This document shows positions 1 to 8,430 of a stretch of 64,000 nucleotides of DNA, in pieces. Every line of letters begins with the position of its first letter. Within the stretch, counting starts at the first letter, position 1. The notes beneath the pieces are model-generated. The model did not search any database, was not told the DNA's origin, and saw only the letters and a list, made by a program, of their open reading frames with translations. Made by a program: the position numbers and the translations under genes. The DNA is taken from contig OX457025.1 in assembly GCA_949752745.1 (NCBI GenBank), positions 54,469,869 through 54,533,868 of the forward strand, read 5' to 3'. This stretch comes from Protula sp. h YS-2021 (lineage: Eukaryota > Annelida > Polychaeta > Sabellida > Serpulidae).

Positions 1-215
1 ATCAATGCATGCCATTCATTAGAATCTAAATTGATATAGGTATCATAGACATTACATCCGTGTTTGTAAATGCTATGAAAGCTCACATAACGCACATCAC
101 CAAACTTTATCACTTTCACAGTTACATGTTCAGACAGTTTCAGTTCATATCCTTCTTCATTTATGTCTATCACGCGCATAGGTTGTGGCAGCTCAATGGA
201 TTTGGTACCCCGCAT
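1..215 (-). CDS. PC4-like small protein 4 (3' end outside window)
   Basis: An open frame starts at an ATG at 215 and runs off the left edge without a stop (71 codons visible). It begins 25 nt after the stop of the preceding ORF, in the same direction. The visible part has alternating beta-strand-like hydrophobic residues (YELKLSEHVTVKVIKFG, then VRYVSFHSIY) and ends with INLDSNEWHAL. That is the ISL..EW..L signature that closes the beta sheet and opens the helix of the PC4 ssDNA-binding fold. By analogy it would bind single-stranded DNA in replication or late transcription of the element. PC4 kinship is weaker than for the ORF at 988-1344 and rests on pattern and position. Confidence 0.5.
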   Translation of the reverse strand, partial: MRGTKSIELPQPMRVIDINEEGYELKLSEHVTVKVIKFGDVRYVSFHSIYKHGCNVYDTYINLDSNEWHAL

Positions 216-240
216 AAGTTGTATTCCATGCTCTTTGAAT

Positions 241-594
241 TCAAGCGTCAGGTTCTTTCCAATCCAATGCTTGCAACAGCGCGTTCCATTCCACGGTGCT
301 GAGGGTGATGATGTCGCAGTCTTCTGTAAGCTCGTCATATTGGCGAAATTGTACAAACACGTCTAGACCGTTCTCAGTCACACGCACTTCTAATTCATTT
401 GAGACTGCTAGGAGAAAGCCGGGTATTCTCAACTTGTCTAGATGATCCTTCAACACGGATTGGTCATCAAGCGATAGGACGAGATACTGTCCAAAATGTC
501 GTAGCACAATATCATCACATAAGTTTCTCATGTATGAGAATCCATATGTTATGGGTTCATAATCCAACACATAGTCGTCTTCCATCTCGTCCAT
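241..594 (-). CDS. PC4-like small protein 3
   Basis: A 117-residue ORF with its ATG at 594, only 5 nt after the stop of the upstream ORF. The C-terminal half carries the PC4-like pattern: strands in ELEVRVTENGLDVFVQF, a charged loop, then IITLSTVEWNALLQAL, equivalent to the strand-turn-helix with a conserved tryptophan. The N-terminal half contains a similar strand-plus-helix stretch (YLVLSLDDQSVLKDHL), so the protein may be a double half-module. The N-terminus is acidic (MDEMEDDY). There is no signal peptide or membrane segment. The assignment is structural inference; sequence identity to true PC4 is low. Confidence 0.5.
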   Translation of the reverse strand: MDEMEDDYVLDYEPITYGFSYMRNLCDDIVLRHFGQYLVLSLDDQSVLKDHLDKLRIPGFLLAVSNELEVRVTENGLDVFVQFRQYDELTEDCDIITLSTVEWNALLQALDWKEPDA

Positions 595-599
595 GTATT

Positions 600-974
600 T
601 TATACTCGGATGATGTCGAACAGCGGATGTTGTATCGCTTCTAGGAATCGTAAGATTGCGCGCCAGTTCTTGATATCAAAGAAGATCAACTGTGCATAGG
701 GTGTGTCTGGCACAACTCCCTTATAATCCTTTGGATAATCCTGTAAAAGATTTCTACAGAATGTCACACGTATCTTAGAATCATATTCAGCCACCGTCAC
801 TTCCAGTTTATTTTCAAGTCTGCGTTTAAACCCAGCTTCAAGCGGTATGTTTTTAAAGTCTTTCCACACTTCAGGTTTAAACCGATAAGCAGAACATCTC
901 CGAGAACCCATCATCACTTCATTCCTCTCATTAACTTTAAGGTAGACACCATCGTCCAACATGAGTGCATTCAT
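600..974 (-). CDS. PC4-like small protein 2
   Basis: A 124-residue ORF with its ATG at 974, 13 nt below the stop of the preceding ORF. An ATAAAAG element at 1016-1022 (minus) lies about 42 nt upstream and could be its own core promoter. The C-terminal half shows KLEVTVAEYDSKIRVTF, a loop containing KGVVP, then LIFFDIKNWRAILRFLEAI, matching the order of strands, loop and W-containing helix in PC4-fold proteins. The N-terminal half (VYLKVNERNEVMMG, then YRFKPEVWKDFKNI) looks like a shortened second copy of the same module. A role as an ssDNA-binding accessory of the neighbouring polymerase is inferred. Confidence 0.5.
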   Translation of the reverse strand: MNALMLDDGVYLKVNERNEVMMGSRRCSAYRFKPEVWKDFKNIPLEAGFKRRLENKLEVTVAEYDSKIRVTFCRNLLQDYPKDYKGVVPDTPYAQLIFFDIKNWRAILRFLEAIQHPLFDIIRV

Positions 975-987
975 GATTGTTACCTTG

Positions 988-1344
988 TTATGACTTGTCG
1001 TCTTGTCTGCGAAGCCTTTTATCCACTTCTTTCACCTGCTTCTTCAGCATTTTCCATTCAGGTATTGTCAGCAAAATTCCCTTTTTTGTTGGACGGTTTT
1101 TTCCAGTCCCCTCATCTCTGAGGTATTTGCGAATGTTCACCACACCTTCATTACTTTGTTTCATAATCTTGATATACTTTCCATTGCCTAGAGAAAGCAT
1201 TCCATCCCACGACTGTGGTGTTGGTGCCGTCGCCGTCGCCGTCTCCACTTTTAATTTCTTGATGGTAGTGTCAGAATGTTTCACATTCATGTCTTTCACC
1301 GTATCTGCTAGAGTATCCATATCCGTTGTTGCAGATCTTTTCAT
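988..1344 (-). CDS. PC4 (transcriptional coactivator p15)-like ssDNA-binding protein
   Basis: A 118-residue ORF with ATG at 1344, directly downstream of the polymerase gene (55 nt gap). Residues about 48-112 carry the PC4 domain clearly: GNGKYIKIMKQ, VVNIRKYLRD, then PTKKGILLTIPEWKMLKKQV and VDKRLRR. In cellular PC4 these form the curved beta sheet that holds single-stranded DNA and the dimerisation helix. The N-terminal 45 residues are Thr/Ala/Pro-rich and probably disordered, as in cellular PC4. Next to a protein-primed polymerase the expected job is protecting displaced single strands during strand-displacement replication, or late transcription; both are inference. This is the best-supported member of the small-ORF array. 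Confidence 0.75.
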   Translation of the reverse strand: MKRSATTDMDTLADTVKDMNVKHSDTTIKKLKVETATATAPTPQSWDGMLSLGNGKYIKIMKQSNEGVVNIRKYLRDEGTGKNRPTKKGILLTIPEWKMLKKQVKEVDKRLRRQDDKS

Positions 1345-1398
1345 GTTGACGCTTCAGTGTTCACACCTCAACTGACTCTAAAGTTGAAGTGTCTCCCC

Positions 1399-1406
1399 CT
1401 TATATA
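1399..1406 (-). promoter_or_regulatory. TATA box of the first PC4-like gene
   Basis: TATATAAG on the minus strand overlaps the stop codon of the polymerase (1400-1402) and lies 55 nt before the ATG at 1344. The polymerase TATA box has nearly the same distance to its ATG, which suggests one core-promoter layout for at least these two genes rather than read-through. Confidence 0.5.
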
Positions 1407-4400
1407 CTGTAATGCCCATGCGCCAAAGTGGAATAGCCATCACTCATCACATATCGCTTATCATCAAAGGGAGAGAGAGCCACTTTCCTCAACTTCTCCG
1501 AGAAAATCTGGTGGTCATGACTTCGAATGATGTGCCCTGTAGTCATCGTTTGCGTTTGGTTGAACAAACTGTCTCTATACTGCTGATGTTTCATCCGTCT
1601 TTGACACGCGCGAGTGATGCCTTTAGCCGTACGTTTTTCTTTCCCACCATATATCATACTATACATTTTCGGTCGAAGTCCAACAAACTCTTCAATGGGA
1701 ATGCCCGCCGTCTCATCTTTCATTTTCCCAAGCACTTTCTTGTTCACGTTGGAATGCAGGAAATGATCTGGGGGATAGTCACTTGTGTCGAACAAGTCGG
1801 CATCTTCCTGCATGTCTTTGTAGATATCGTCCGTTTCTATGTCATAACATAGACTGTCGGTGTCGCTGAACAACAGCTTGGCGTCGGGATACTTGGTCAT
1901 GATGTAGTTGTAATGAAAGTGAAACATGAGCACCTTGCTGAGGTCGAGAATGGTGAAACCAACTTGAATGGGTTTATCCAGAAGCAGATCCACTTTGCGC
2001 AAATGTACCGCGGTCAAATGTTCGTTGAAAATTCTAAATTTGTGGAAGGACGGTTTGGCCACAAGTTTCTTGAACCGCTTTTCCTGGTGAACAAGTTCCA
2101 CATTGATGCGCTTTCTTACGTTTTCCATGGTTTTGCCAAACACAGAGTTGTTCATCAGTTTGAAAAAGTCTTTCTCAAACGGGTTCTTGGCCAACTTTCT
2201 CTTTTCCGTGTTCAAGGAGATGTATTTTGCCAACCATTTGCTCTGTGCAAACATGATGGCACGATGCACCTTCGTGACTTTCAATCCCAGTGAGACATAT
2301 TGCTGTAAATTTCTATAATGAAGCACATATTTCTTCTTGTCACACAGGTTGGGAATGAGCTTTTCACTAGGTTTACATTTCATGTTTAGATCTTTCCGTA
2401 GCTTCTGACTATGTTCTGACAATTCTCCCACTTTCACACATTTCCGTTCTGGAGCCACTGGGTAGTGATTATGACGATCATGAATTGAATATGGGTATTC
2501 CAAATCCACTTCTAAAATGTATCCAATCTCGTCATCTTCATCCACAGCCATAAAGTCAATGGATTCTGGCTCGCTCACCCACATAAATCCACTTTGTGGC
2601 ATGCTTTGTGACATGGCCCAGCCATACAAGTTGTTTGCATCCAGGTAAGTCAAGTAGTTGGTCGGTTTCGTGGGATCGTTATCTGCTACGTAGGGGTTAT
2701 TTGCTTTCGCATACTTGTGTGTGATGACAGATATTCCTCCACGTAGGCCTTGTTCAACCATTTGGTACATGTCAATGTCGTTGATCAATTCCACTTTCAC
2801 CTTTGTCGCTTTTAACATGGCATCCCACGACAGTCCTTGCGCTGTATAGTAGTGAGCAGGATCTAATTCATATGTGTTGAGACATACGTGACGAAAGTTT
2901 TCAAACACGTCAGCCAGCAGCAACACATCTGATTTCAGGTATAGGTCATGGTATTCGCCAAATGTAGTACACTGGAATGTCTCCCACACCTTCTGCGCAT
3001 GCGCATAATCCTCATCGCTAATGCCTTCTTCACTAAGTAGACTGTAAAACTTGTCCTTGGACGGCAGTTGTGTTTCAGCAAACTTGGATGGCTCATCCAC
3101 GTAATCATAAGGGTACACTCCCTTTCTCAACAGTAACTCTTGTTGGTCACTATCGTGAATGTGTGACGTCATGTGATAAAAGTTGTCTTTCCCTTCTGCT
3201 GCCAGGTTGGATACCAGCTTCTGTAGAGAAGTACTCATGAACTGATAACTGTCTGTAAATTTCAGATTGCTCATGGTGAATGCAATATATTTCTCAACGG
3301 TGTTGGGAATGACTGTAATCGTCTCATTTTTGAACTTTCCAATTTCTTCCATGATCAAATGGCTGTCATAGCCTCGTAAATTGTGGAAAAAGACAGGAAT
3401 GATGAAAGAATCTTCAACATCCTGCTTATCCTTTCGAAGTCGAAATTGTAAATTGCATTCATTATGTGCAGCTCCACGGTATTTGCCATTGATATGGTCA
3501 TGATCTCTCACACGATCTGCTCCTAGAGACTCATGACAAATGTAGCAATCTGTGGCGTTCTTATAATGCTCTTCATCTTCATGAGTCATCACCATTTTCT
3601 TTTTCTGTTGTAAACCGTGTACAATACGATCACGCTCATATACCATATGGTCTAAAAAGACTTTCACGGCATTATCGCCTCGATACAGGACTGGCGCACG
3701 TGTATCATACTGGCTGACAACCACATAGGCAAAGCTGTTTGGACGATGATGCTGATACTTGTCTCCTTCATGCTTTTTCGTGAAACATTCAAAGTCTGCA
3801 TAAATGACAAACGGCGCTCGCTGTTGTTTGGCTACATTCTTAAACTTGATAAAAGGTTCATTGGGGAATGATAAACGTTGTGCTCCATGGTTGTCACACA
3901 CTTCACGATGCTTGTCTAACAGATCTTGTCGTATAAACCCGTGAAGACAGTTGAAACAATAAAATGTAACTCCATCATGTTTTGATCGATAAGCCATCAG
4001 TCTGCTGAAATTCTTGATGAGACAATAATGTCTTGTCTTGTCATTGCTAATCAAAAGCAAGTTGATTTCTCTGGCGCTGTTGGCGCTGTTGGTGCTGGTG
4101 TTTCGACTGAGTTGTATCGGAACAACGACATCATGTTCATATCCAAACACGTTAATGGACACATCATTCTCCTTTTCAAATTTTGGAATGTCTGTAATCG
4201 GTGTTGGAAATGTCATGCCTTCCACCTTCAATTCGTTCTCAAATGCTTTGTATTGATGCACACGCTGTGGGTTTCTATCTGTTGAAGGGTGAAGGTGAGC
4301 CAATACAGACCATAAGAAACATTTGTTGTCTTTATTCTGAATGTTTAACACACCTCCTGTATTCTTTACTTTCTTCGGTAGTGGGATAAAACTGCTCGCT

Positions 4401-5095
4401 TCCAGTGGCGCTGACGTAGCTGTATGCACTTCAATGAATAATATGTTATCCAACACCCAACCAGAACCTTGTCGCTCATGTTCATCAAACCTGGTAAACA
4501 ATTCTTTATAGGCTTCTGGCAAGTCCTTCTCAATATCTGTTGGATTGTATGCTGCATACGTTGGACTACTGATGAAGGCATTATCCACCTGTTCTACCAT
4601 CACGCCTTCAACATTTGGTGTCATTTTCTTGAAGCGTGCATGTACCACAATGTACCATTTCATGCCACGGTTTAACGTCTCTAGCAAATGTCTCTTGATT
4701 CTATTCTCTTGTTGTCGCATTTCGAGTAGCAAATCCGATCCATCTTCAGGCTCAAACCGTCTTTCCTGTGCGTTTTCACCAAGACTCACTCTTCTACCTC
4801 TGCCTACTTGTCTTGTCTCTTTCTTTCTTTGTTCTTCATGAGACACATTTTCCATCTCAACACATGCATGCGTCTCAAACGCATCCATAGATGGAAATAT
4901 CTTAACACATCCATAGCAAAGGAATGGATCAGGTCTGATAATACTATCTTCCAGCGTCTTTTGTCTCTTGGCTTCAATCTGCTCAACAAGCTCTTCACGA
5001 GCACGTTTCAACCTAGCTGGTTTGCATGTATGTGCCACGAACACTTCCAGAGATGGAAATGTCACATCGCATTCATGACAGTAGACTGTTGCCAT
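1400..5095 (-). CDS. PolB: protein-primed family B DNA polymerase (Maverick/Polinton or adintovirus type)
   Basis: An uninterrupted frame of about 1231 residues. The frame stays open to 5143, but that codon is GTG; the first ATG is at 5095, about 54 nt below a TATA box, so I choose it. Order (numbering from this Met): two C2HC fingers (about 6-80); a papain/OTU-like segment with DNKCFLWS (Cys) near 258 and RHYCLIKN (His) near 356; a third finger (YCFNC...HREVC, about 379-400); Exo I YADFECF (near 433); an inserted endonuclease VII-like His-Me finger (CYIC...RDHDH...CN, about 517-548); Exo II FHNLRGYDSHLI; Exo III HDLYLKSDVLLLAD (near 716); Pol A DANNLYGWAM (near 819); Pol B KLMNNSVFGKT (near 979); Pol C SDTDS (near 1077). 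All catalytic acids are present. Capsid, ATPase, protease and integrase genes would have to lie left of the window. Confidence 0.93.
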   Translation of the reverse strand: MATVYCHECDVTFPSLEVFVAHTCKPARLKRAREELVEQIEAKRQKTLEDSIIRPDPFLCYGCVKIFPSMDAFETHACVEMENVSHEEQRKKETRQVGRGRRVSLGENAQERRFEPEDGSDLLLEMRQQENRIKRHLLETLNRGMKWYIVVHARFKKMTPNVEGVMVEQVDNAFISSPTYAAYNPTDIEKDLPEAYKELFTRFDEHERQGSGWVLDNILFIEVHTATSAPLEASSFIPLPKKVKNTGGVLNIQNKDNKCFLWSVLAHLHPSTDRNPQRVHQYKAFENELKVEGMTFPTPITDIPKFEKENDVSINVFGYEHDVVVPIQLSRNTSTNSANSAREINLLLISNDKTRHYCLIKNFSRLMAYRSKHDGVTFYCFNCLHGFIRQDLLDKHREVCDNHGAQRLSFPNEPFIKFKNVAKQQRAPFVIYADFECFTKKHEGDKYQHHRPNSFAYVVVSQYDTRAPVLYRGDNAVKVFLDHMVYERDRIVHGLQQKKKMVMTHEDEEHYKNATDCYICHESLGADRVRDHDHINGKYRGAAHNECNLQFRLRKDKQDVEDSFIIPVFFHNLRGYDSHLIMEEIGKFKNETITVIPNTVEKYIAFTMSNLKFTDSYQFMSTSLQKLVSNLAAEGKDNFYHMTSHIHDSDQQELLLRKGVYPYDYVDEPSKFAETQLPSKDKFYSLLSEEGISDEDYAHAQKVWETFQCTTFGEYHDLYLKSDVLLLADVFENFRHVCLNTYELDPAHYYTAQGLSWDAMLKATKVKVELINDIDMYQMVEQGLRGGISVITHKYAKANNPYVADNDPTKPTNYLTYLDANNLYGWAMSQSMPQSGFMWVSEPESIDFMAVDEDDEIGYILEVDLEYPYSIHDRHNHYPVAPERKCVKVGELSEHSQKLRKDLNMKCKPSEKLIPNLCDKKKYVLHYRNLQQYVSLGLKVTKVHRAIMFAQSKWLAKYISLNTEKRKLAKNPFEKDFFKLMNNSVFGKTMENVRKRINVELVHQEKRFKKLVAKPSFHKFRIFNEHLTAVHLRKVDLLLDKPIQVGFTILDLSKVLMFHFHYNYIMTKYPDAKLLFSDTDSLCYDIETDDIYKDMQEDADLFDTSDYPPDHFLHSNVNKKVLGKMKDETAGIPIEEFVGLRPKMYSMIYGGKEKRTAKGITRACQRRMKHQQYRDSLFNQTQTMTTGHIIRSHDHQIFSEKLRKVALSPFDDKRYVMSDGYSTLAHGHYSI

Positions 5096-5136
5096 CGTTG
5101 TTGCTGTTGCTAGAACTGAAATGAAGTAAAATATAC

Positions 5137-5158
5137 GTTTCACTCTTCCTTTTATACC
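5137..5158 (-). promoter_or_regulatory. TATA-box promoter module of the polymerase gene
   Basis: On the minus strand TATAAAAG (5149-5156) is followed by a GAGTGAAAC block. It sits about 54-61 nt upstream of the ATG at 5095, giving a predicted 5' UTR of roughly 30 nt. The whole module recurs at 5213-5234. Confidence 0.6.
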
Positions 5159-5212
5159 ACTTCAATGGTGTGTTAACTCAGCAGAATGTATCACTAGTTG
5201 ACTAGTTGACAT

Positions 5213-5234
5213 GTTTCACTCATGCTTTTATACT
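5213..5234 (-). promoter_or_regulatory. second copy of the TATA module
   Basis: The minus strand again has TATAAAAG (5225-5232) followed by GAGTGAAAC, with about 19 of 22 positions shared with 5137-5158 and a spacing of 76 bp. It could be an alternative start site or a relic of promoter duplication. Confidence 0.5.
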
Positions 5235-5605
5235 ACTTCCATGTAATCAAAATATGGTGTGTAACTTGTTTCAAAAATTGTTCAAAACTGCTGACTCAGC
5301 AGAATTTTACTTGTGTATATGAATATCTCACTTACAGTTGTACAGCTGTACTGCTGCACAGCAGAGACATCTAGCGGTGAAGTTAAATGGTCTGCCAAAT
5401 GGTATTCATGCGCGAAGAAGCACTGTAATGGTGAAATTTTCAGTCAACTATAACGAAAGTTATCACAATTTTAAGTTAAAATGGCGGTAAAAATGCATAC
5501 AGCCAGCTGCGCAAATAGCCTATGATCATGTTAAAACTTTACATAAAACTAAATCAAATGGTGAAATTTTCATTTAAATCGACTAAGTATAACGAAAGGT
5601 ATTGT
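5235..5605. other. non-coding AT-rich spacer
   Basis: No gene seen. It contains short duplicated phrases (CTCAGCAGAAT near 5178 and 5293; TAACGAAAG near 5450 and 5590) and separates the polymerase promoter from the tandem array. Confidence 0.4.
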
Positions 5606-6080
5606 TTTACAAAGTTTCAATTAAGCAAATAACCAAAGTTTGTTTACAAAGTTTGTTTACAAAGTTTGTTTACAAAGTTTGTTTACAAAGTTTGTTTACA
5701 AATTTTCAATTATGTAAATAAGTCAAGTTTGTTTACAAAGTTTGCTTACAAATTTTGTTTATAAAGTTTGTTTACAAATTTTGTTTACAAAGTTTGTTTA
5801 CAAATTTTGTTTATAAAGTTTGTTTATAAAGTTTGTTTACACAGTTTGTTTACAAAGTTTCAATTATGCAAATAACCAAAGTTTGTTTACAAAGTTTGTT
5901 TACAAAGTTTGTTTACAAATTTTGTTTACAAATTTTGTTTATAAAGTTTGTTTACAAAGTTTGTTTACAAATTTTGTTTATAAAGTTTGTTTATAAAGTT
6001 TGTTTACACAGTTTGTTTACAAAGTTTGTTTACAAAGTTTCAATTATGCAAATAACTAAAGTTTGTTTACAAAGTTCACT
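5606..6080 (+). repeat. 13-bp tandem array with forkhead-type motifs and POU octamers
   Basis: The unit GTTTGTTTACAAA recurs with variants (TTTTGTTTAC, TTTATAAAG). I count 21 exact TGTTTAC heptamers, the reverse complement of the forkhead core GTAAACA. The array is interrupted at about 5620, 5710, 5866 and 6046 by a CAATTATGCAAATAAC phrase. It contains the exact octamer ATGCAAAT at 5866-5873 and 6046-6053 and close variants at the first two sites, so there is a higher-order period. It may belong to the end region of the element that carries the polymerase. Confidence 0.85.
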
Positions 6081-6274
6081 TTTTATTTATAAAGTTTCAA
6101 TAAACACTTACCGAAATAGTTGTCACTGAATGCCATCCCTGGATCTGATGTGATCCAATTGTAGTTCTACAACTTGTGCTCCCTTGCTCCAATTACTGAT
6201 ATGACTGTCACTGCTGTATGCTCATCCCTTATATACCCCTCTGATGGAACTGAAGCTGACTTGACAGAATGTTG

Positions 6275-6592
6275 CTCGCCTAGGGGGGGGGGTCGGTACA
6301 TAGTATGTCCTGGGGGGGGGTGGTCGACCAAAAAAATGAAAAATGTTCAGAATCGTCTGAAACGGATAAATATGCAAAAATCACAATTTCGAGGGGGGGG
6401 GGTCGGTCGACCAAAAAAAAAAAGAAAAATGTTCAGAATCGTCTGAAACGGATAAATATGCAAAAATCACAATTTCGAGGGGGGGGGGGGTCGTTCGACC
6501 CAAAAAATGAAAAATGTTCAGAATCGTCTGAAACGGATAAATATGCAAAAATTACAATTTCGAGGGGGGGGGAGGGGGGGTGGTCGACCTTT
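6275..6592 (+). repeat. G-run tandem repeat, 83-90 bp unit
   Basis: Each unit holds a run of 8-13 Gs, GGTCG.CC, A-rich sequence and the phrase AAAATGTTCAGAATCGTCTG, then ATAAATATGCAAAAAT. Three near-identical A-rich cores start near 6338, 6424 and 6507. Reading frames across it are composition artefacts. The G-runs could form quadruplexes. Confidence 0.8.
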
Positions 6593-6669
6593 TTAGGGTC
6601 TGTTGCCATGGTTACACTGATTGACAGGTGGAGTGCGTTGACTTCATGATGATTGACTCGGCCAACACT

Positions 6670-6935
6670 TTCAAGCAACTTTCGCTCCAGACTTTCGCTC
6701 CAGACTTTCGCTCCAGACAGTATGACGTCATCATGACGTCATTATAACCTCATGGATGGCCGCGCCTATCCTAACGCTTATCGTGACTTCCGCTCCAGAC
6801 AACACTTCCAGACAACACTTCCGCTCCAGACACCACTTCCGGTCCAGACGCTATGACGTCACTTCCAGACAGTATGACGTCACAAAGTGTGGTGGAACCG
6901 GCGTCACTTCCAGACAGTATGACGTCACAAAGTGT
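6670..6935 (+). repeat. CTCCAGAC minisatellite with perfect CRE palindromes
   Basis: ACTTTCGCTCCAGAC occurs in tandem, followed by ACTTCC(GCTCC)AGAC units. The perfect cAMP-response palindrome TGACGTCA occurs five times, at 6723, 6734, 6854, 6875 and 6920. The phrase CAGTATGACGTCACAAAGTG is repeated twice at 45-bp spacing. Confidence 0.8.
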
Positions 6936-6959
6936 GGTGGAACTGTCATTTCCCTACTA

Positions 6960-8430
6960 CTCTCCTTTGATAACTCGGTTCAACTAAGGCTCATGCGGTT
7001 CAGATTCAATATACAACATTTACCAGGTAAGGAAATGTACCCTCCGGATACCCTGAGCCGGGCTCCATGTCCACAACAGAGGAAGTCAAAACGACTTTAG
7101 CTGACAAAGCGAAAGCATTTGTCAAGCAGGTAATTGAAGTTATTCCTATCACTGAAAGAAAGTGAGAACAAATTCGCGAACTTCAACATGAAGAGGAAGT
7201 GTGCACGCAAATAATGTTGCCTGATAAAAGTCAAATTCCAACTATTTTACTCCCTTATATGCAGTCTGCTGCGGAGTACTCTATTCAAGATGGCCTCCTA
7301 CTGAAGGACAGCAGAATCCTTATTACGTCGTCAATGCGTCTTGAAATTTTAGATCGTATACACGACGGCCATCGAGAAAGAGCAAGAACTTCAGTTTGGT
7401 GGGTTGGCTTATCAGAACCATATTGAAGACATGGTCAAAAATTGCCCGACCTGTATTAGGCAGCAGCCTAAAACTTTGGAGCCCTTGCAACCTACCCCAC
7501 TTCCAGAATATCTTGGCAGAAGGTAGCTTGCGATTTGTGCGAGCTTCGAGGTAAGACCTGCTTAGTGGTCGTAGATTACTATTCCAGGTATTTGGAGATT
7601 CCTCTACTTAAAGATGGTGAAAATGCAGGTGCTATAATAAATCACCTCAAATCGATTTTTGCCAGACATAGAATCCAGGAAATTTTAGTTTTCAACAATG
7701 GCGGACAACTACAAAACAGTGCAATGGCGAAATTCAGCATGGAGTAAAATTTTCTTGACATCCTAATATTTCTTTAACAACTTCGCCAATTCACGCGAGC
7801 GGAAGTGGGTGTGACGAATTAGCGATTAAAACATTCAAAAACTTCATAGGGAAAATTAACGATCCTTACATATCACTTCTCAATTATAGGTCATCTCCCA
7901 TCCATAGCGAATATAACCCTGCTAAACTTTTATTTGGCAGACGGCTGAGAATAACATTACCAATAGCCATACACCTACTGATACCCTGCTCGCAGCCGCA
8001 GGGCATGCGCACAAAATAAGAAGTTTAAAGCAGAATATTAAATTCTATCATGACAGAAAACACAATGCTAAACCCCTCTCACAGCTCATATCAGATCAGC
8101 CGGTACGTATTAGAGATAACGGAAAGGAGGGAGCTTCAAGAGAATCAAAGATCTTATAAGGTAAAGGTCAGTTGCCCATCTCCACTTAGGGACACCTTTC
8201 GTAGAAATCGTAACGCATTAATTGCCCTTCCTCTTCCCAATCAAAACATTGAAAAAAATTCGGGTGATAAAGCGCAAAATCAGACCAGCCCGTGTCAGAG
8301 CTCAGATAGTTCTCTTGTTAATCAAAATCAAAACATTAAAAATCTGTTGGACAAGAAAAACATTGTACCTGATACTGGTACCAAAGATAAAGGAGGGAAG
8401 ACATCGTTTACTACGAGGTCAGAAAGGACC
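6960..8430 (+). pseudogene. decayed Ty3/gypsy pol: RNase H end and integrase
   Basis: Readable pieces, in order, all lie on the plus strand. The end of RNase H (FNIQHLPGKEMYPPDTLSRAP) is at about 7000-7060. The integrase zinc-binding region (DGLLLKDSRILI, then VWWVGLSEPY, then CPTC) is at about 7290-7460. The integrase core (VVVDYYSRYLEIP) is at about 7565-7610. The region YRSSPIHSEYNPAKLLFGRRLR is at about 7880-7950. Several stops and frameshifts break it. At the second catalytic aspartate the sequence reads VFNNGGQ instead of the usual SDNGPQ, so Asp is replaced by Asn. Gag, protease and most of RT are absent on this side. A PPT and LTR follow at 9006-9177. Confidence 0.85.

Noticed and set aside
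1412..1852. Plus-strand frames opposite the polymerase
   Set aside because: Antisense shadows of a conserved minus-strand enzyme.
5096..5143. Extended N-terminus for the polymerase starting at 5143
   Set aside because: The codon there is GTG and the segment overlaps the expected 5' UTR just below the TATA box; the first ATG is at 5095.
6174..6680. Proteins encoded across the G-run repeats
   Set aside because: Frames follow the tandem unit length and low complexity, with no motif.
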